DNA from: Valencia hispanica
Taxonomy: Eukaryota; Chordata; Actinopteri; Cyprinodontiformes; Valenciidae
Length of the DNA stretch: 64,000 bases
Direction of reading: 5' to 3'
NCBI GenBank assembly: GCA_963556495.2
Contig: OY747707.1
Coordinates: forward strand, 28,413,871 to 28,477,870
Numbering within the stretch: position 1 is the first letter of the stretch; every line of letters starts with the position of its first letter. The notes below the pieces were generated by a model that saw only the letters and a program-made list of their open reading frames with translations, searched no databases and was not told where the DNA came from. Below are positions 1 through 13,000 of this stretch, piece after piece. The position numbers were made by a program, and so were the translations under genes.

Positions 1-2900
1 CCCTCTCCCCAGCCACTTGTTCCAGCTCCTCGGGAGGAACCCCAAGGCGCTCCCAGGCCAGCCGAGAAACATAGTCCCTCCAGCGTGTCCTGGGCCTTCC
101 CCTGGGCCTCCTCCCGGTGAGACGTGCCTGAAACACCTCACCAAAGAGGCGTCCAGGAGGCATCCTGACCAGATGCCCGAGCCACCTCAACTGACTCCTC
201 TCGATGTGGAGAAGCAGCGGCTCTACTCTGAGCCCCCTCCGGATGACTGAGCTTCTCACCCTATCTCTAAGGGAGAGCCCAGACACTCTGCAGAGGAAAC
301 TCATTTCAGCCGCTTGTATCCGTGATCTCGTTCTTTCGGTCACCACCCAGAGTTCGTGACCATAGATGAGGGTAGGAACGTAGATCGACCGGTAAATCGA
401 GAGCTTCGCCTTTTGGCTCAGCTCTCTTTTCACCACGACAGACCGGTAGAGCGCCCGCATAACTGCAGATGCCCCACCAATCCGTCTATCGATCTCCCAC
501 TCCATTTTTCCTTCATTCGTGAACAAGACCCCCAGATACTTAAACTCCTCCACTTGGGGAAGGACCCCATCCCCGATCCGGAGGAGGCACCTCACCCTTT
601 TCCGGCTCAAGACCATGGCCTCGGATTTGGAGGTGCCGATTCTCATCCCAGCCGCTTCACACTCGGCTGCGAACAGCTCCAGCGAAAGCTGTAGATCACG
701 CTCAGATGAAGCCAACAGGACCACATCATCTGCAAAAAGCAGAGTCCCGATCCTGAGGCCACCAAAACGGATCCCCTCAACGCCTTGGCTGCGCCTAGAG
801 ATCCTGTCCATAAAAGTTAGGAACAGGATCGGTGACAAAGGGCAACCTTGGCGGAGTCCAACTCTCACTGGAAACAAGCCCGACTTACTGCCGGCAATGC
901 GAACCAAACTCTGGCACCGGTCGTACAGGGACCTAACAGCCCGTATCAAGGGGCCCGGTACCCCATACTCCCAGGGCACCCCCCACAGGGCCCTCCGAGG
1001 GACACGGTCGAACGCCTTCTCCAAGTCCACAAAACACATGTAGACCGGTTGGGCGAACTCCCACGCACCCTCCAGGACCCTGCTGAGGGTGTAGAGCTGG
1101 TCCAGTGTTCCACGGCCAGGACGAAAACCGCATTGTTCCTCCTGGATCCGAGGCTCGACTATCCGTCGGACCCTCCTCTCCAGAACCCCTGAATAGACCT
1201 TACCAGGGAGGCTCAGAAGTGTGATCCCCCTGTAGTTGGAACACACCCTGTGGTCCCCCTTTTTAAACAGGGGGACCACCACCCCGGTCTGCCAATCCAA
1301 GGGAACTGCCCCCGATGTCCACGCAATATTGCAGAGCCGCGTTAACCAACACAGCCCCACAACATCCAGAGCCTTGAGGAACTCCGGTCGAATCTCATCC
1401 ACCCCCGGAGCCTTGCCACCGAGGAGCTTTTTAACGACCTCGGTGACCTCAGCACCAGATTTTGGAGAGCCCGACCCCAAGTCCCCAAACCCTGCTTCCA
1501 GATTGGAAGGCGTGCTGGTGGGATTGAGGTGGTCTTCGAAGTATTCCATCCACCGATCCAAAACGTCCCGCGTCGAGGTCAGCAGCACACCATCCCCACT
1601 GTAAACAGTGTTGGTGGCGGACCGCTTTCCCCCCCTGAGACGCCGGATGGTGGACCAGAATCGCTTCGAAGCCGTACGGAAGTCGTTTTCCATGGTCTCT
1701 CCAAACTCCTCCCACGCCCAAGTTTTTGCCTCAGCAACCATCCGAGCCGCATCCCGCTTGGCCTGTCGGTACCTATCAGCTGCTTCAGGGGTCCCACAAG
1801 CCAAAAAGACCCGGTAGGACTCCTTCTTCAGCCTGACAGCATCCCTTACCGCCGGTGTCCACCAGCGGGTTCGGGGGTTGCCGCCGCGACAGGCACCGAC
1901 CACCTTGCGGCCACAGCTTCGGTCAGCCGCCTCGGCAATGGAGGCGCGGAACATGGTCCACTCGGACTCAATGTCCCCCGCCTCCCCCGGGACATGTTCA
2001 AAGTTCTGCCGGAGGTGTGAGTTAAAGCTCCTTCTGACAGGAGACTCTGCCAGACATTCCCAGCAGACCCTCACAACACGTTTGGGCCTTCCAGGTCTGT
2101 CCGGCGTCCTCCCCCACCATCGGAGCCGACTCACCACCAGGTAGTGGTCAGTGGACAGCTCTGCCCCTCTCTTCACCCGAGTGTCCAAAACATGCGGCCG
2201 CAGATCAGATGAGAGGACAACCAAGTCGATCATTGAGCTGCGGCCTAAGGTGTCCTGGTGCCAAGTGCACATATGGACACCTTTATGCTTGAACATGGTG
2301 TTTGTTATGGACAATCCATGACGAGCACAGAAGTCCAATAACAAGACACCACTCGGGTTTAGATCGGGGGGGCCATTCCGCCCAACCACACCCCTCCAGG
2401 TCTCACTGTCATTGCCCACGTGAGCGTTGAAGTCCCCCAGCAGAACAAGGGAGTCCCCAGGAGGAGCACTCTCCAGCACCCCCTCCAAAGACTCCAAGAA
2501 GGGTGGGTAATCTAATCTGCTGTTTGGCGCGTAAGCACAAACAACAGTCAGGACCCGTCCCCCCACCCGAAGGCGGAGGGAGGCTACCCTCTCGTTCACC
2601 GGGGTAAACCCCAACGTACAGGCGCCGAGATGGGGGGCAACAAGTATGCCCACCCCAGCTCGGCGCCTCCCATCGGGGGCAACCCCAGAGTGGAAGAGAG
2701 TCCAACCCCTCTCGAGGAGACGGGTTCCAGAGCCAGAGCCGTGCGCCGAGGTGAGTCCAACGATGTCCAGTCGGAACCTCTCAACCTCGCACACCAGCTC
2801 CGGCTCCTTCCCCACCAGAGAGGTGACGTTCCACGTCCCGAGAGCCAGCTTCTGCCCTATGTTCCCCTATGGCCCCTCCCACAGGTGGTGAGCTCATGGG
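1..2900 (-). mobile_element. Rex3 (RTE-clade) non-LTR retrotransposon, degraded, 3' end outside window
   Basis: The reverse strand carries apurinic-endonuclease-like and reverse transcriptase regions broken by frameshifts; no long frame survives. It is collinear with the second copy at 22960-25039. The published universal Rex3 RT primer sites can be recognised at 831-851 (CGGTGACAAAGGGCA...) and 1275-1294 (ACCACCACCCCGGTCTGCCA), which fixes the family. The 5' end is at about 2895-2900. The copy lies in the UBR3 intron below exon 24, in UBR3 orientation. Confidence 0.9.
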
Positions 2901-4090
2901 TATTATAATTATATATTAGATATATTTAGAAGTCTCCACTCTGTGTCATATCATGAAGAAGTGAGGTCAAACTAAACATCACTGCCAACTTTAAAGGTAA
3001 GTAAAGTCCTGATACTACTTTTCATCTCAGTTCAACTTTTTCAGTACAAGTGAACCAAATCCTACCTTGATCTGGAACTATAACAACTAAAGTTACAGCC
3101 CTGCAGTAAATGTGCAGACAAACGTCACAGCACAGTTCCGCAAGAATGGACCTACTGACTACAGCAGCCATTATTCAGCTGCTAACCATGCTGTGTCAGG
3201 GTGGTCCCTTAGAGTCCAGTCCACTATTACTGCTTTGATCTTACTTGCCCTTACTGCCAACAGGCACAAATGCTCTTTTTCTCACGTCAATTCCTGCTAA
3301 ATAGCCCCCAGAGACCATATGCACAGGCTCGACTCCCTCTCACCTTGCACCAGGGGGTAAATCCTGATAACAATGATAGGTTTATTTTAACCAAAGGCAC
3401 TTTACCTCAAGGTCTGCAGCAGAAATATGTTCATTAAATGAAAAGTGCCAATGTCCCACCCAGATATAGTATTGAAGTATATTGTTGATAATGCATGTTA
3501 GTTAACTGATTGATTCCTGCAATCAAGATGGCCAGGAGTTCTACAGCCCGATTATATGGAAATGGGAAATGAAGAGAACATGAATGTTGTGAGGACACAA
3601 CATCAATGGGTGCAGCAGTCCATATATGAGCCAAAACAACAGGGAGATAACTTGTTGGTAGCGTGGAGCATTTTGGCCATCTGGCTCGAAATGCAATAAA
3701 AAAAATTTTTTAGCTGTTCACCATATTTGTTCCAGTCTACTCAACACCTGCTGCAATACTGTGATCCAAAACAGCAACATATTTACTTATATTTAGGTCT
3801 TCAGACAATAACCACTTTAACCAGGCCGAGAGACTCATGGGTGTGTGTAATTTTTTCAAGGGTCAGAGGTCATGATAACATGGTTTAACTGAAGCAAAAT
3901 ATACTTTATTCTCTGCATCTTTAACACAGGTATGTGTTCATACAGTTTGTGCAAGCTGATCAGCGAACACCAATATTATTCCATTCCATTCACGTTTTAT
4001 CGATGAGGCCGCCTAACACCGTCAAAGATCCTGATAGGACAGTAATTTTGAAGCGATAACTCTAAAAACAGAGGCAGCAACCCGACTCAC
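2901..4090. other. UBR3 intron sequence, nothing recognised
   Basis: AT-rich unique-looking sequence between the Rex3 copy and UBR3 exon 24. I looked for the next UBR3 exon (RING region) on the minus strand and found none. Confidence 0.6.
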
Positions 4091-7000
4091 CAACATCCAT
4101 GGCGGTTTCCATGAAACTCTTCTGCCTTGAAGCAAACTCGGCTAAAAGTTTCTGCTGCCTCTCTCGGGCCCTCTGACGCCTGAAACAGAGAAAATTCAGC
4201 ATGAATTGAATACCAATTTTACTACTGTAACTGTATTATTAATTAACCCAAAATACTGAACACTAAAAACTAAATACTGCCAGAAACAGAAGGATTACCA
4301 AATTATTTCAAGCTTTTAATGTTAAAGTTGGAACGGTCGATAATTAATAGATAAATAAGTCAGGCTAGGCCTTTAGAGCTGAAGAGGGTGAGGAGAGTTT
4401 GTGAATGAAGTCTAATAAGAAGACAGAAACAAATGCTGACAGGAGTGTCGTAGCTCAATAATTCCCCACTGATGACTACAGCGCTGCAAACAATCAGATT
4501 GAATAATGGCGTATGGATTTTCAGCGCCAGTGACCACATTACTGTCTGACGGTTGGCCTGGAAACAGATCTACGGTATGTGTAAAAGATCTCTGTGGGAT
4601 GAAACTAGAGCCAAAGGGAGGTTGCTACCAGATTGTTACAGCTCATTCTATCATCATTAACAGGACATGCAGACTAGAGGCTGAGTTCAAGGAGAAAAAC
4701 CAACCCCCAGTGTTGACCGCACAACGACATTCTGATATCCTTAGAGACGACCAAAACAGGATTGTTTACTTCAGCATTACTGTATCTTTATACATAACAA
4801 CACATTACTCCATGTTAGACTTTTAGCTGATTATTGCACATTGTTCAACCATGTAAGTCATTTTTCATCTCTTTATATTTTGTCTGACTCAAGCATGTGG
4901 CGACTGACTATACTGATGTCACTATTCTGTTGCATATTACAATGTTATTTATGGACAGAAAACAACATTACCTACATAGATAAACAGTTGGCGATCAGAA
5001 TAGACCCATTTTAAGCCCTGATCGGTGATCGGCTTGTCAGGAACCAAATATCTGATTATGTTTCTGATCAGTGAATGCATCGTACCAATGACTACAGCCA
5101 TGCACTACACTAGTCATCAGGGTGGAAGTTTTTACTGAGGGAAGACTCAGTTAGCTATTTCTGGAATAAGTGATGTGTTTAGAAAATGAAGTCAGAGGAA
5201 GGTCAAAAAAAGAAAGGAGATTTTAAAAACAATTTTCTACAGTCATGTCTGCCTTTTATTTTATTGCTTTCATTCCACTTTCTCTCTGCATTTAAAAGTT
5301 AGATTTTCCGAGTTCCAAGTTGAAATACAAGCACACTCTGATTTAAAAAAAAGACCTATTTGAGTAAACTTTTCTCAACATATTGTTGAAACTTCTTAGT
5401 TTATCTAGAGACAAAAAGGAAATATTCATAGGCCTTAAGAGAATAGGAATTGTTAAGGAAGCAAATAATTATTGATCTAAAACTGTCCGCATAGTCTCTG
5501 ATCGTAGCATCTCTAATCAGTACACAGTCTCAAAGAGATGAGGACCAATATTGAAATCAGGGTGAGGTGATATGAAATATTAACCTATAAATTTGAATTT
5601 CTTATCTAGCACAAAAAATACAATGCCTTCACCTTTCTTCTTTGTCCATTGCTTTCTTGTCAGAGGGACTGTTCTTCTTTGGCGGCACGGGAGGACACAC
5701 CTTTCCACAAATGTCCTGGATGCTACGTTTGATTTGGCAGCTGCGTGCGGCCGCCTTGGTGAGGATCCGCTCAATGGCTGTGATTCCATCTCCGTGAGCG
5801 TGACGGCTTGTGTCCGGGTCCTCCAGCCAAGACGCTGACAGGGAGTTCTGCTTGGACGACATCTTCTGGTGCAGCTTGACGAGGAGGGACAGCATGCTTT
5901 CTCGGATCTCCAGGATCTCGGTTACCAGCTGGGGGGGCGTGGCTGGTGAAACCCAGCGGGTCGAGGAGCTCTTGGGCCTGACGACCTGAGCCGCTTCAGT
6001 GTTGTTCCTGTTGATTATCTCCTGGAACTTTCTCCTACGCTCCGCCACCAGGCTGAAAACCTGAGCTTCTCGTAGGTTCTAAAGGAAACAATGAACATCA
6101 TTGTTGCTTTTAAATGAGCTTAAACATTTTCTCATGAAACACACATTGATAGCTACATCAATCAAACAAACACTTCCCTTTCCAATAAAGGGTTGTTGTG
6201 CTGTACTTGATACTTAAGAGCCTGAAATATTTCAAGCAAGACCCTCACAGCAAACCACAGAGAAAGCATCAAACTTTACCTGCATCTTTGTCCTTCGGTA
6301 CAACTGTTTCGGTACAAGCATGCTTTCCTAAGATGGTCTTATTATTGCTCACATGGATTTTGATGGATTAGGGAAGCATCTTATTACCATAACCTGACAG
6401 AAACAATACAACCCAAAACAAATGACCATTTTAAAATTTCAGCCGACATTACACCTTGTCTGATGGCGTTCATGACAATAATATTATTCTTATTCAAATC
6501 GCCCTGATGTAAAACAAGCAAGCCCTCTGAAGGATTGGCATGACCTAGGCTGACAGAAAAGGACCCGCGCTGCTCTCTTAAATAAACATACATCATAAAG
6601 CCAAGTCAAGCTACCATCAATCATACTGACATGCGGTTAAAAATCGTTTACACCAAAACCTGCATTGCACACGTAATTAGTTTCAGCAGTCAACAGGGAG
6701 GGGGAACTGCTGAAGCACGGCATTATATTCACGCCTCAACACACAGAGGCAGGGCTCCTTTGAAAAACACAAAACCACCAAACCCATGCAAAGAAACGCT
6801 TCCATACCCGAGATAAGATAGACAAATGCAGCAGCTGGTGCTAGTGCCATTAAAGTAATTAGACTGTTTTATGGTAATGGGTGCAGACAGCTACCTCTCT
6901 CCAATTTCCTGAAAGACGCCTGGAGTTCTGCAAGAGCACAGCAAAATAAGTTTAATCAGGCAGCTACCTGCAATAGCAGCTTAGAAATACACTTGTGAAT

Positions 7001-10000
7001 TTAATCAGAGTATAGCTCAAAGAAGGCTTCCTGATTATGGAACCGTATCGTCTTTCCCTGCTAAGATCAGAAAGAAACGTTTAGTTGCCTTGCTTCTTCT
7101 CATGTCTGGTGCCCAGCCTATAACTGGGCCCTCAGCTGAATGCAACACCAGGTGAGTTTAAAAACATGTCTGGGTTACATATTAACATGCTAAAGGTCAC
7201 GGCTTGGTTGCTAAGATGGATATGCTGAGAATCTGAGCAGAATCAATTGGTGCAGATTTAATCGTCATTTCAGATACTTTGTTTTCTAAATCTATACTTG
7301 GCAAAGATGTGGATATTAATGGTATTAAAATATTATAGCTTAGATCTAAAAGAAAGGCTTCTGAATAGTAGTCTTAGTAAATCTGGTTTGACTGAGCAAA
7401 CTGGTGGTAAGATCTGTTCCTAAGATATTTACCAAGTGAATCGTCAGTTTCACTACAGAGGCTTTTATCCAAATTGCATTACAAAAAAAAAAAATCATAT
7501 TTGGATATCTTAATTAGGATTGGCTCTTACCCCTGTCTGATCATCTTAAAGCAGACTGTTTGCTCAGTAATCTTAATCTGTTTATAGACAGTCCTACTGT
7601 ACTTATCACACAGCATCCAGATACATAATCTCTTCTTAATCTATTTATTACTGATGTGCCATACAAATACATTGGTTATGGGGAGTTTGCTAATGATTCA
7701 AGGGGTTACCGTGTGGCTGGTGCAGTTACAGGTTCAAAAGGCCTAATTTGAAGCCTCATTTAGTGAGAACAAGGAAAGTTGAACATTGTAATCAATAAGC
7801 CTTCTTTTAAGGTTTCATTTAACTTTACCTAGAGTTGAATTTCATCAACTACTGTCGTTAATCTTGCTTGTGATCATTTGTATGATTATTTTATTGGTTT
7901 TCATGAATGAACATGCCCCTTTTCCACAGTACTGAGTAAAGGGGCGTAATAGTTCTCGGTTCACTTCTGATTTTCCACGCCTACAACACGACGTGAAATC
8001 AGCAAAGAAATCTGGTTAAAAAGGTAGACTGGCTGCACTTTTGCCACATAAAAAAATCACTGTACTGCTTCTATTAAAAAAGTAAAAAAAGAATATTACC
8101 CATTTCAACAAATAAAATGTCTGAACGAGCCCCCGGTCACCCCCAAAAAAACTACAAAGCAAAAGACACCTGCAGAAGCAACAGGTGTCAGTGGCAGTGC
8201 ATGATTTTCCAGAGTCCATCTGATGTGAGATGTTCCTCAGCAGAATCTGATGCAGGTGATAACTCGAAGGTGATGTGCACGGACTTGACTTGCATTTAAA
8301 AACACTGAATGCATTTGAAGACCCTGCATTACAATCTGGAAGTAGAGCCCAGTCCTGAATTGTCCTGCTGGGAAATCTCCCACAGGTCTTGTGTCCTGTA
8401 AGCCCCGTCCCTTTGGTGCTGCAATCACAACAGCATGCTCTGAAAGCACAGAAGGGCCTGCGATCTTGGTGGATCAATTTTAATTATATCAAAGGACAAC
8501 GTGATCTGCAATGGAGGTTTGCAGTCGCAAGTTTATTGCGAAACCATATTCTGAAAGGAATTATTTTTAACTTTAATCCAAAACACAATTTGGTGCTTCC
8601 TCTCTGGCATACTTTGTTAAACCAAACACAGCAGGAAGTATAGGAATCACAATTACAATGTGAAACTTCTTATTTGGCTTGTGGAAAATAGCAACCTGTG
8701 GCAAAATGTAAACTTTTTAAAGCACTTTAAGAGTTTGTTTTACATTTGCTGGTAAAACAGATAGCCTCCTTATGTAACCACCTTGCATCCAAAAACACAT
8801 CTATTCTGGCATTTTTTTGCAGCATAGCTTTGAAAGTACAGCGTCAACAGAGGGAATATGGTATACTGACCTGCCTTCCAAAACAAGACACAGGATTATA
8901 TAGGTTCAGTAATCATGGCCCATCACCGATGACATTACAAACAAACATTTCTCAGTCGGTAGGCATTTGACTCATTAGGCGTAGAAGATTTGATATAGAA
9001 GCATAATCAATGTATGTCAGGACGTTCTTAGATGTAACAGAGAGTTGCCATGCCAACCCAGGCTGTAAGAGTCTGAATCAGCAGGTTTGACCTGACCTAA
9101 ATTCATACAGTGTCACCTAATCAGATTGGTCACCATATCATAAAGAAGAGACACATAGTAACTATCAGTATTTATACCATAGTCTGGGTGAATACTCGAT
9201 TCTGATTGGCTGGAGGGTGTAGGTTAAAAAGTGATAATGTACACCTAGGAAAGGTGTCCCGTCAAATTGTCTGATGACAGTTCTAAATCATTGCGCTGGC
9301 TCAAACGCTAGATGGTTACCATGGCAACGGAGACAACGTTATTTCACAGTCGACTCATCGCAACAGCAAGACAGACAAAACATGAGTGATTTTATCATTT
9401 CTTTTAACTTATTTGGTGAGTTTGACAACTTTGAAGACTGGGATGGTAACGTAATGTAAGGTAAAGACAATCTCACTTCCCATCACTGATCAACTGCTGC
9501 GGTCAGCTCGCTGTGGCCACGTTGCTTGGCAACGCCTGTATACAGGAGATATTAAATAGTGCGCTCGACTTAAAATAAAAACGATAACGATAAAAATAAA
9601 ACCCCTCACAATTTTAACTCTAAAACACATTAAAGTATAATTAATTGATTAAATACTTCTTTCTTTCGTAAGTGACCATGGTATAAGGGGAATAATGCCC
9701 TTCGAGGTGTCCATTATCAGAAATTAATGGACTTCGCGGAAGCAACGTTTCACATCTCCGCGTCGTCCATTAATTTCTGATAATGGACACCTCGTCGGGC
9801 ATTATCCCTTACGTGAATTACACAGAATAGAACATTACAATTCTTCCACTACAGTTATTATCAGACAACTGTTAGCTTAATATAACCAAATAAAAACCCA
9901 TTATGGATAGCAGGACTCTTTTCCAGGTGGCTTTGCAAATACAGGCTCATATGTGTTGATATTTAATAATACTTTACTTAAAAATAATCCAATCTTTAAA

Positions 10001-13000
10001 GTCTTCTGGGATTGTATTTAGGACAAATAAATCTAAAAAGACCTCATATAAAGTTAATTTTAATACTGTGCTTAAGATATTTATTAACAAGTAATACTTT
10101 AAAAAAAGACAAAGTCCAGCAGACAAAGCAAATCCAGAGTCCTAGGGGAATTTTTTTGTTGGCATCAAATCAAGTATTGTTGCTCTTTTAACTCGACTTA
10201 TACTTAAAACAAAACTGAGACGAGCAGCTTTTATATTCTACTACTCTGCAAACCCAAGGACTATACAGTTTACAATAAGTGGTAAAGAAGTAATACAGCT
10301 ACAACTTTCTAACAGTGCCAATGCATAAAAGAAAATGTGATCTAAGTGTCCAGCAGAGCCATCACTTGCCTGGCCATAAGAAGAAGCTTCAGCGCTCGTG
10401 CTGGGAGGGGTCTCCTTCTTCACTTCAGGCGCTGTCTCAGGAACCCGGACCCTTACGAAGTTGATGACGTGGTGTAGGTTGGAAATAAGATTGGTGCCCG
10501 GGAACCAACTATCATGGCAGTGCTCCTCAATGCAAGGTTCCTGTAACAAGAAGATCAAGTTAGACAAGGCAGGAAGAATTAGTGGACAAAACAGGAAAAC
10601 ACAGGACTCAGAAAAATATAGTAATGAGATTATCCAAGGATGAAGTTTTGGCGATGCTGAACAAATTACACTTGGTCTCACCTCATCCTCTTTGTTGTCT
10701 TGAACCTGATTGTCCAAGCCCAGCTCAATCAGGTAGAGGACCATGCACAGCACATGTTCAGACATGTTCTGGTGATCCATCCATATCTACAACATAGAAC
10801 TATGCAGTTACACAGATGCAACATAAAAGTAATATTCAGGTAAGTCATACTATGGAACATATTTGTTATGGTCTGACTATTAAACCTAAACGACCATCTT
10901 TAGGTGCAGCAATTTTATAGATCCTGTACTTGAGTTGTTTCTTATAACAAATCAGCACCAATTAATCCAAAAATAATGCTGACTGTGCACTAACTAAATA
11001 AAACATTAGCTGATGCAGAAAAAGGCTCACCTTGTAAAGTAGAGTGAATATAACAATGTGCAGGGTCTTGCAATGCAACAGTCGAATTAAACCTTTGTAA
11101 CAAGGATGCAGAGGAGTCCTCTCTTTGTAAGGTGGCCATGGGTTTCCAGTGTGGATGCCATACTGTTTCAAACTAGATAATAAAGAAAGATGATAAGACA
11201 AAAAAGATTGAAACATAAACCTAAAAACTGCTAATTGATCTACAATATGGTTTCAGTCTACAGAAGAGAACAGCTGACAGGCGGTACTCTTTTAGTGATG
11301 ACTGCATCATTATAACAAGAACCGGGTCAGTCTGACGTGCAATTCATCACAGTCAAACAGAGCAAATGAGTAACGAGAGGCTGCTGTCCCACTGAAGGTG
11401 GAAATGGCAGCTTCAGATGTTGTGAGGAAAAAATAAATCTCGTTGTTTGCACTAAACCACGAAAGAATTTCTTTTTTCTTTTTTTTTTTAAATGAGTACA
11501 TTAAACACTTAATCATCACTTAACTCAAAATAAAGCAGAAAACGTCTGATAGCACATATTGCCAGTGCAGGGAATGGGACTGTTGTTCAGGTCAGTCTTG
11601 GAAATCCAAAGAGTTTCAATTTACATCTTTATCAATTTTCTATAAAGTTTTAGTTCAACTACAAAATCATAAAAAAATATAGAAAGCAGCAAGGTTTACT
11701 AAGACTGCAATCTGAAGGTCGTTTTAAGGAGATGCCGGAGAATGTGCCAATGTGACGAGAGTTTTCTTCTGGCTGTACAAAGTAAAGCAGCACTGCCCCT
11801 CCCCCACGTGTTGCAGTACATTACCGATCAGTTAGCTGAAATACACTACACTCTACTCCTTGTCAAGAAAGATGTGGAGTGGAAACCAAAGGGGCACAGA
11901 CCATCACTCTCTTTAATTGAAGCAGTTTCAAAATGACAGCTAGGAATGTATGTAAAGCAGCTGAGTGCAGGCTACCTGACCCAGCAGTTACCCAGAGTAA
12001 TTAACCAGCTAACGGCAGCTCATACTCTATAGAAACCTGAATGTCATTTAATCGCTGACTAGCTTTCTGCATGTTTCTACTTGTATTTTAATAATTTATT
12101 TTTGGTGATGAGCTCCAGTCTTTGAGGTTGCAAAACCTCCGCACCATCACTCTGATCTTTAGCTCCTTTCACAAATTCTCTAGTTCTCAGTAACAAGAGT
12201 ATAGTCACATAACAATACTGTAGTTTCAATAGATCACAGTATTTTCTAAAGAAAAAAAATTGTACAGGGCCATTACCGGGCAATGTCTAGTTTATGTCGC
12301 TCCATGTGTTGGACAGAGGGATCTCTGAAGCTGGCAACCAAGGAGTCTTACCATAAAGCAAAAATATGAAAATTAATGCCCTATTTTTTTAAAGTGGAAT
12401 ATAGATAGGGCTGCCCCATATTAGAAAATCTTGCGATAGCTTTAGAAGAGGTAAACCCAACGTTTTCACACATTCTAAAAACCTTACAGAACATTATCCT
12501 TGAGGCAATTGTTCCACCTCCAAACAAGTTCCCCATGAAAGACATCTGATCTACAGTCAGCAAGACGGATTTTCACAATTCAATTGCAACTCAGAGAGAA
12601 ATAAGGACTGCTGAGAGTGGTCATTAAATTGGAAACCATTCCAGAACCATAAGCGGCCACCAGACCAACCTTTCTCATCAAGTTCTTTCATGATACATGT
12701 GACAGGGGTGAAACTAGTCCCACTCTAATGTGGACAGTAAATTAGGGATAAACAGTGTAAATGTTAACTTACAATGCTGAATATCTGTCCATTGCTGACT
12801 GAACATCACGGCGATAGACCGTTCTGAGGACGACCATGATGGGGTCAAACTCCTTCTCCCACACCTCGGCTAGTTGAGGGGGGAAAAAAAGAAGAGAGAG
12901 AGAGAAAACCTTTGCTACAAAGTGACATTGAATCCCTTTCCTTCCAGTTTTCATCGGTCCTTAATAAGTTGTCAAAATCTGCCCCCAAGTGGTGATTTCT

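Noticed and set aside
356..2908. Many plus-strand open frames in the Rex3 copies
   Set aside because: They are shadows of the GC-rich retrotransposon whose coding strand is minus.
4506..4826. 106-codon plus-strand frame as a gene
   Set aside because: No recognisable domain, lies in a UBR3 intron, no splice or promoter support.
10241..10780. Single 179-codon open frame on the minus strand
   Set aside because: It reads through an intron between two UBR3 exons (10786-10682 and 10540-10370); splice sites and phase support two exons.
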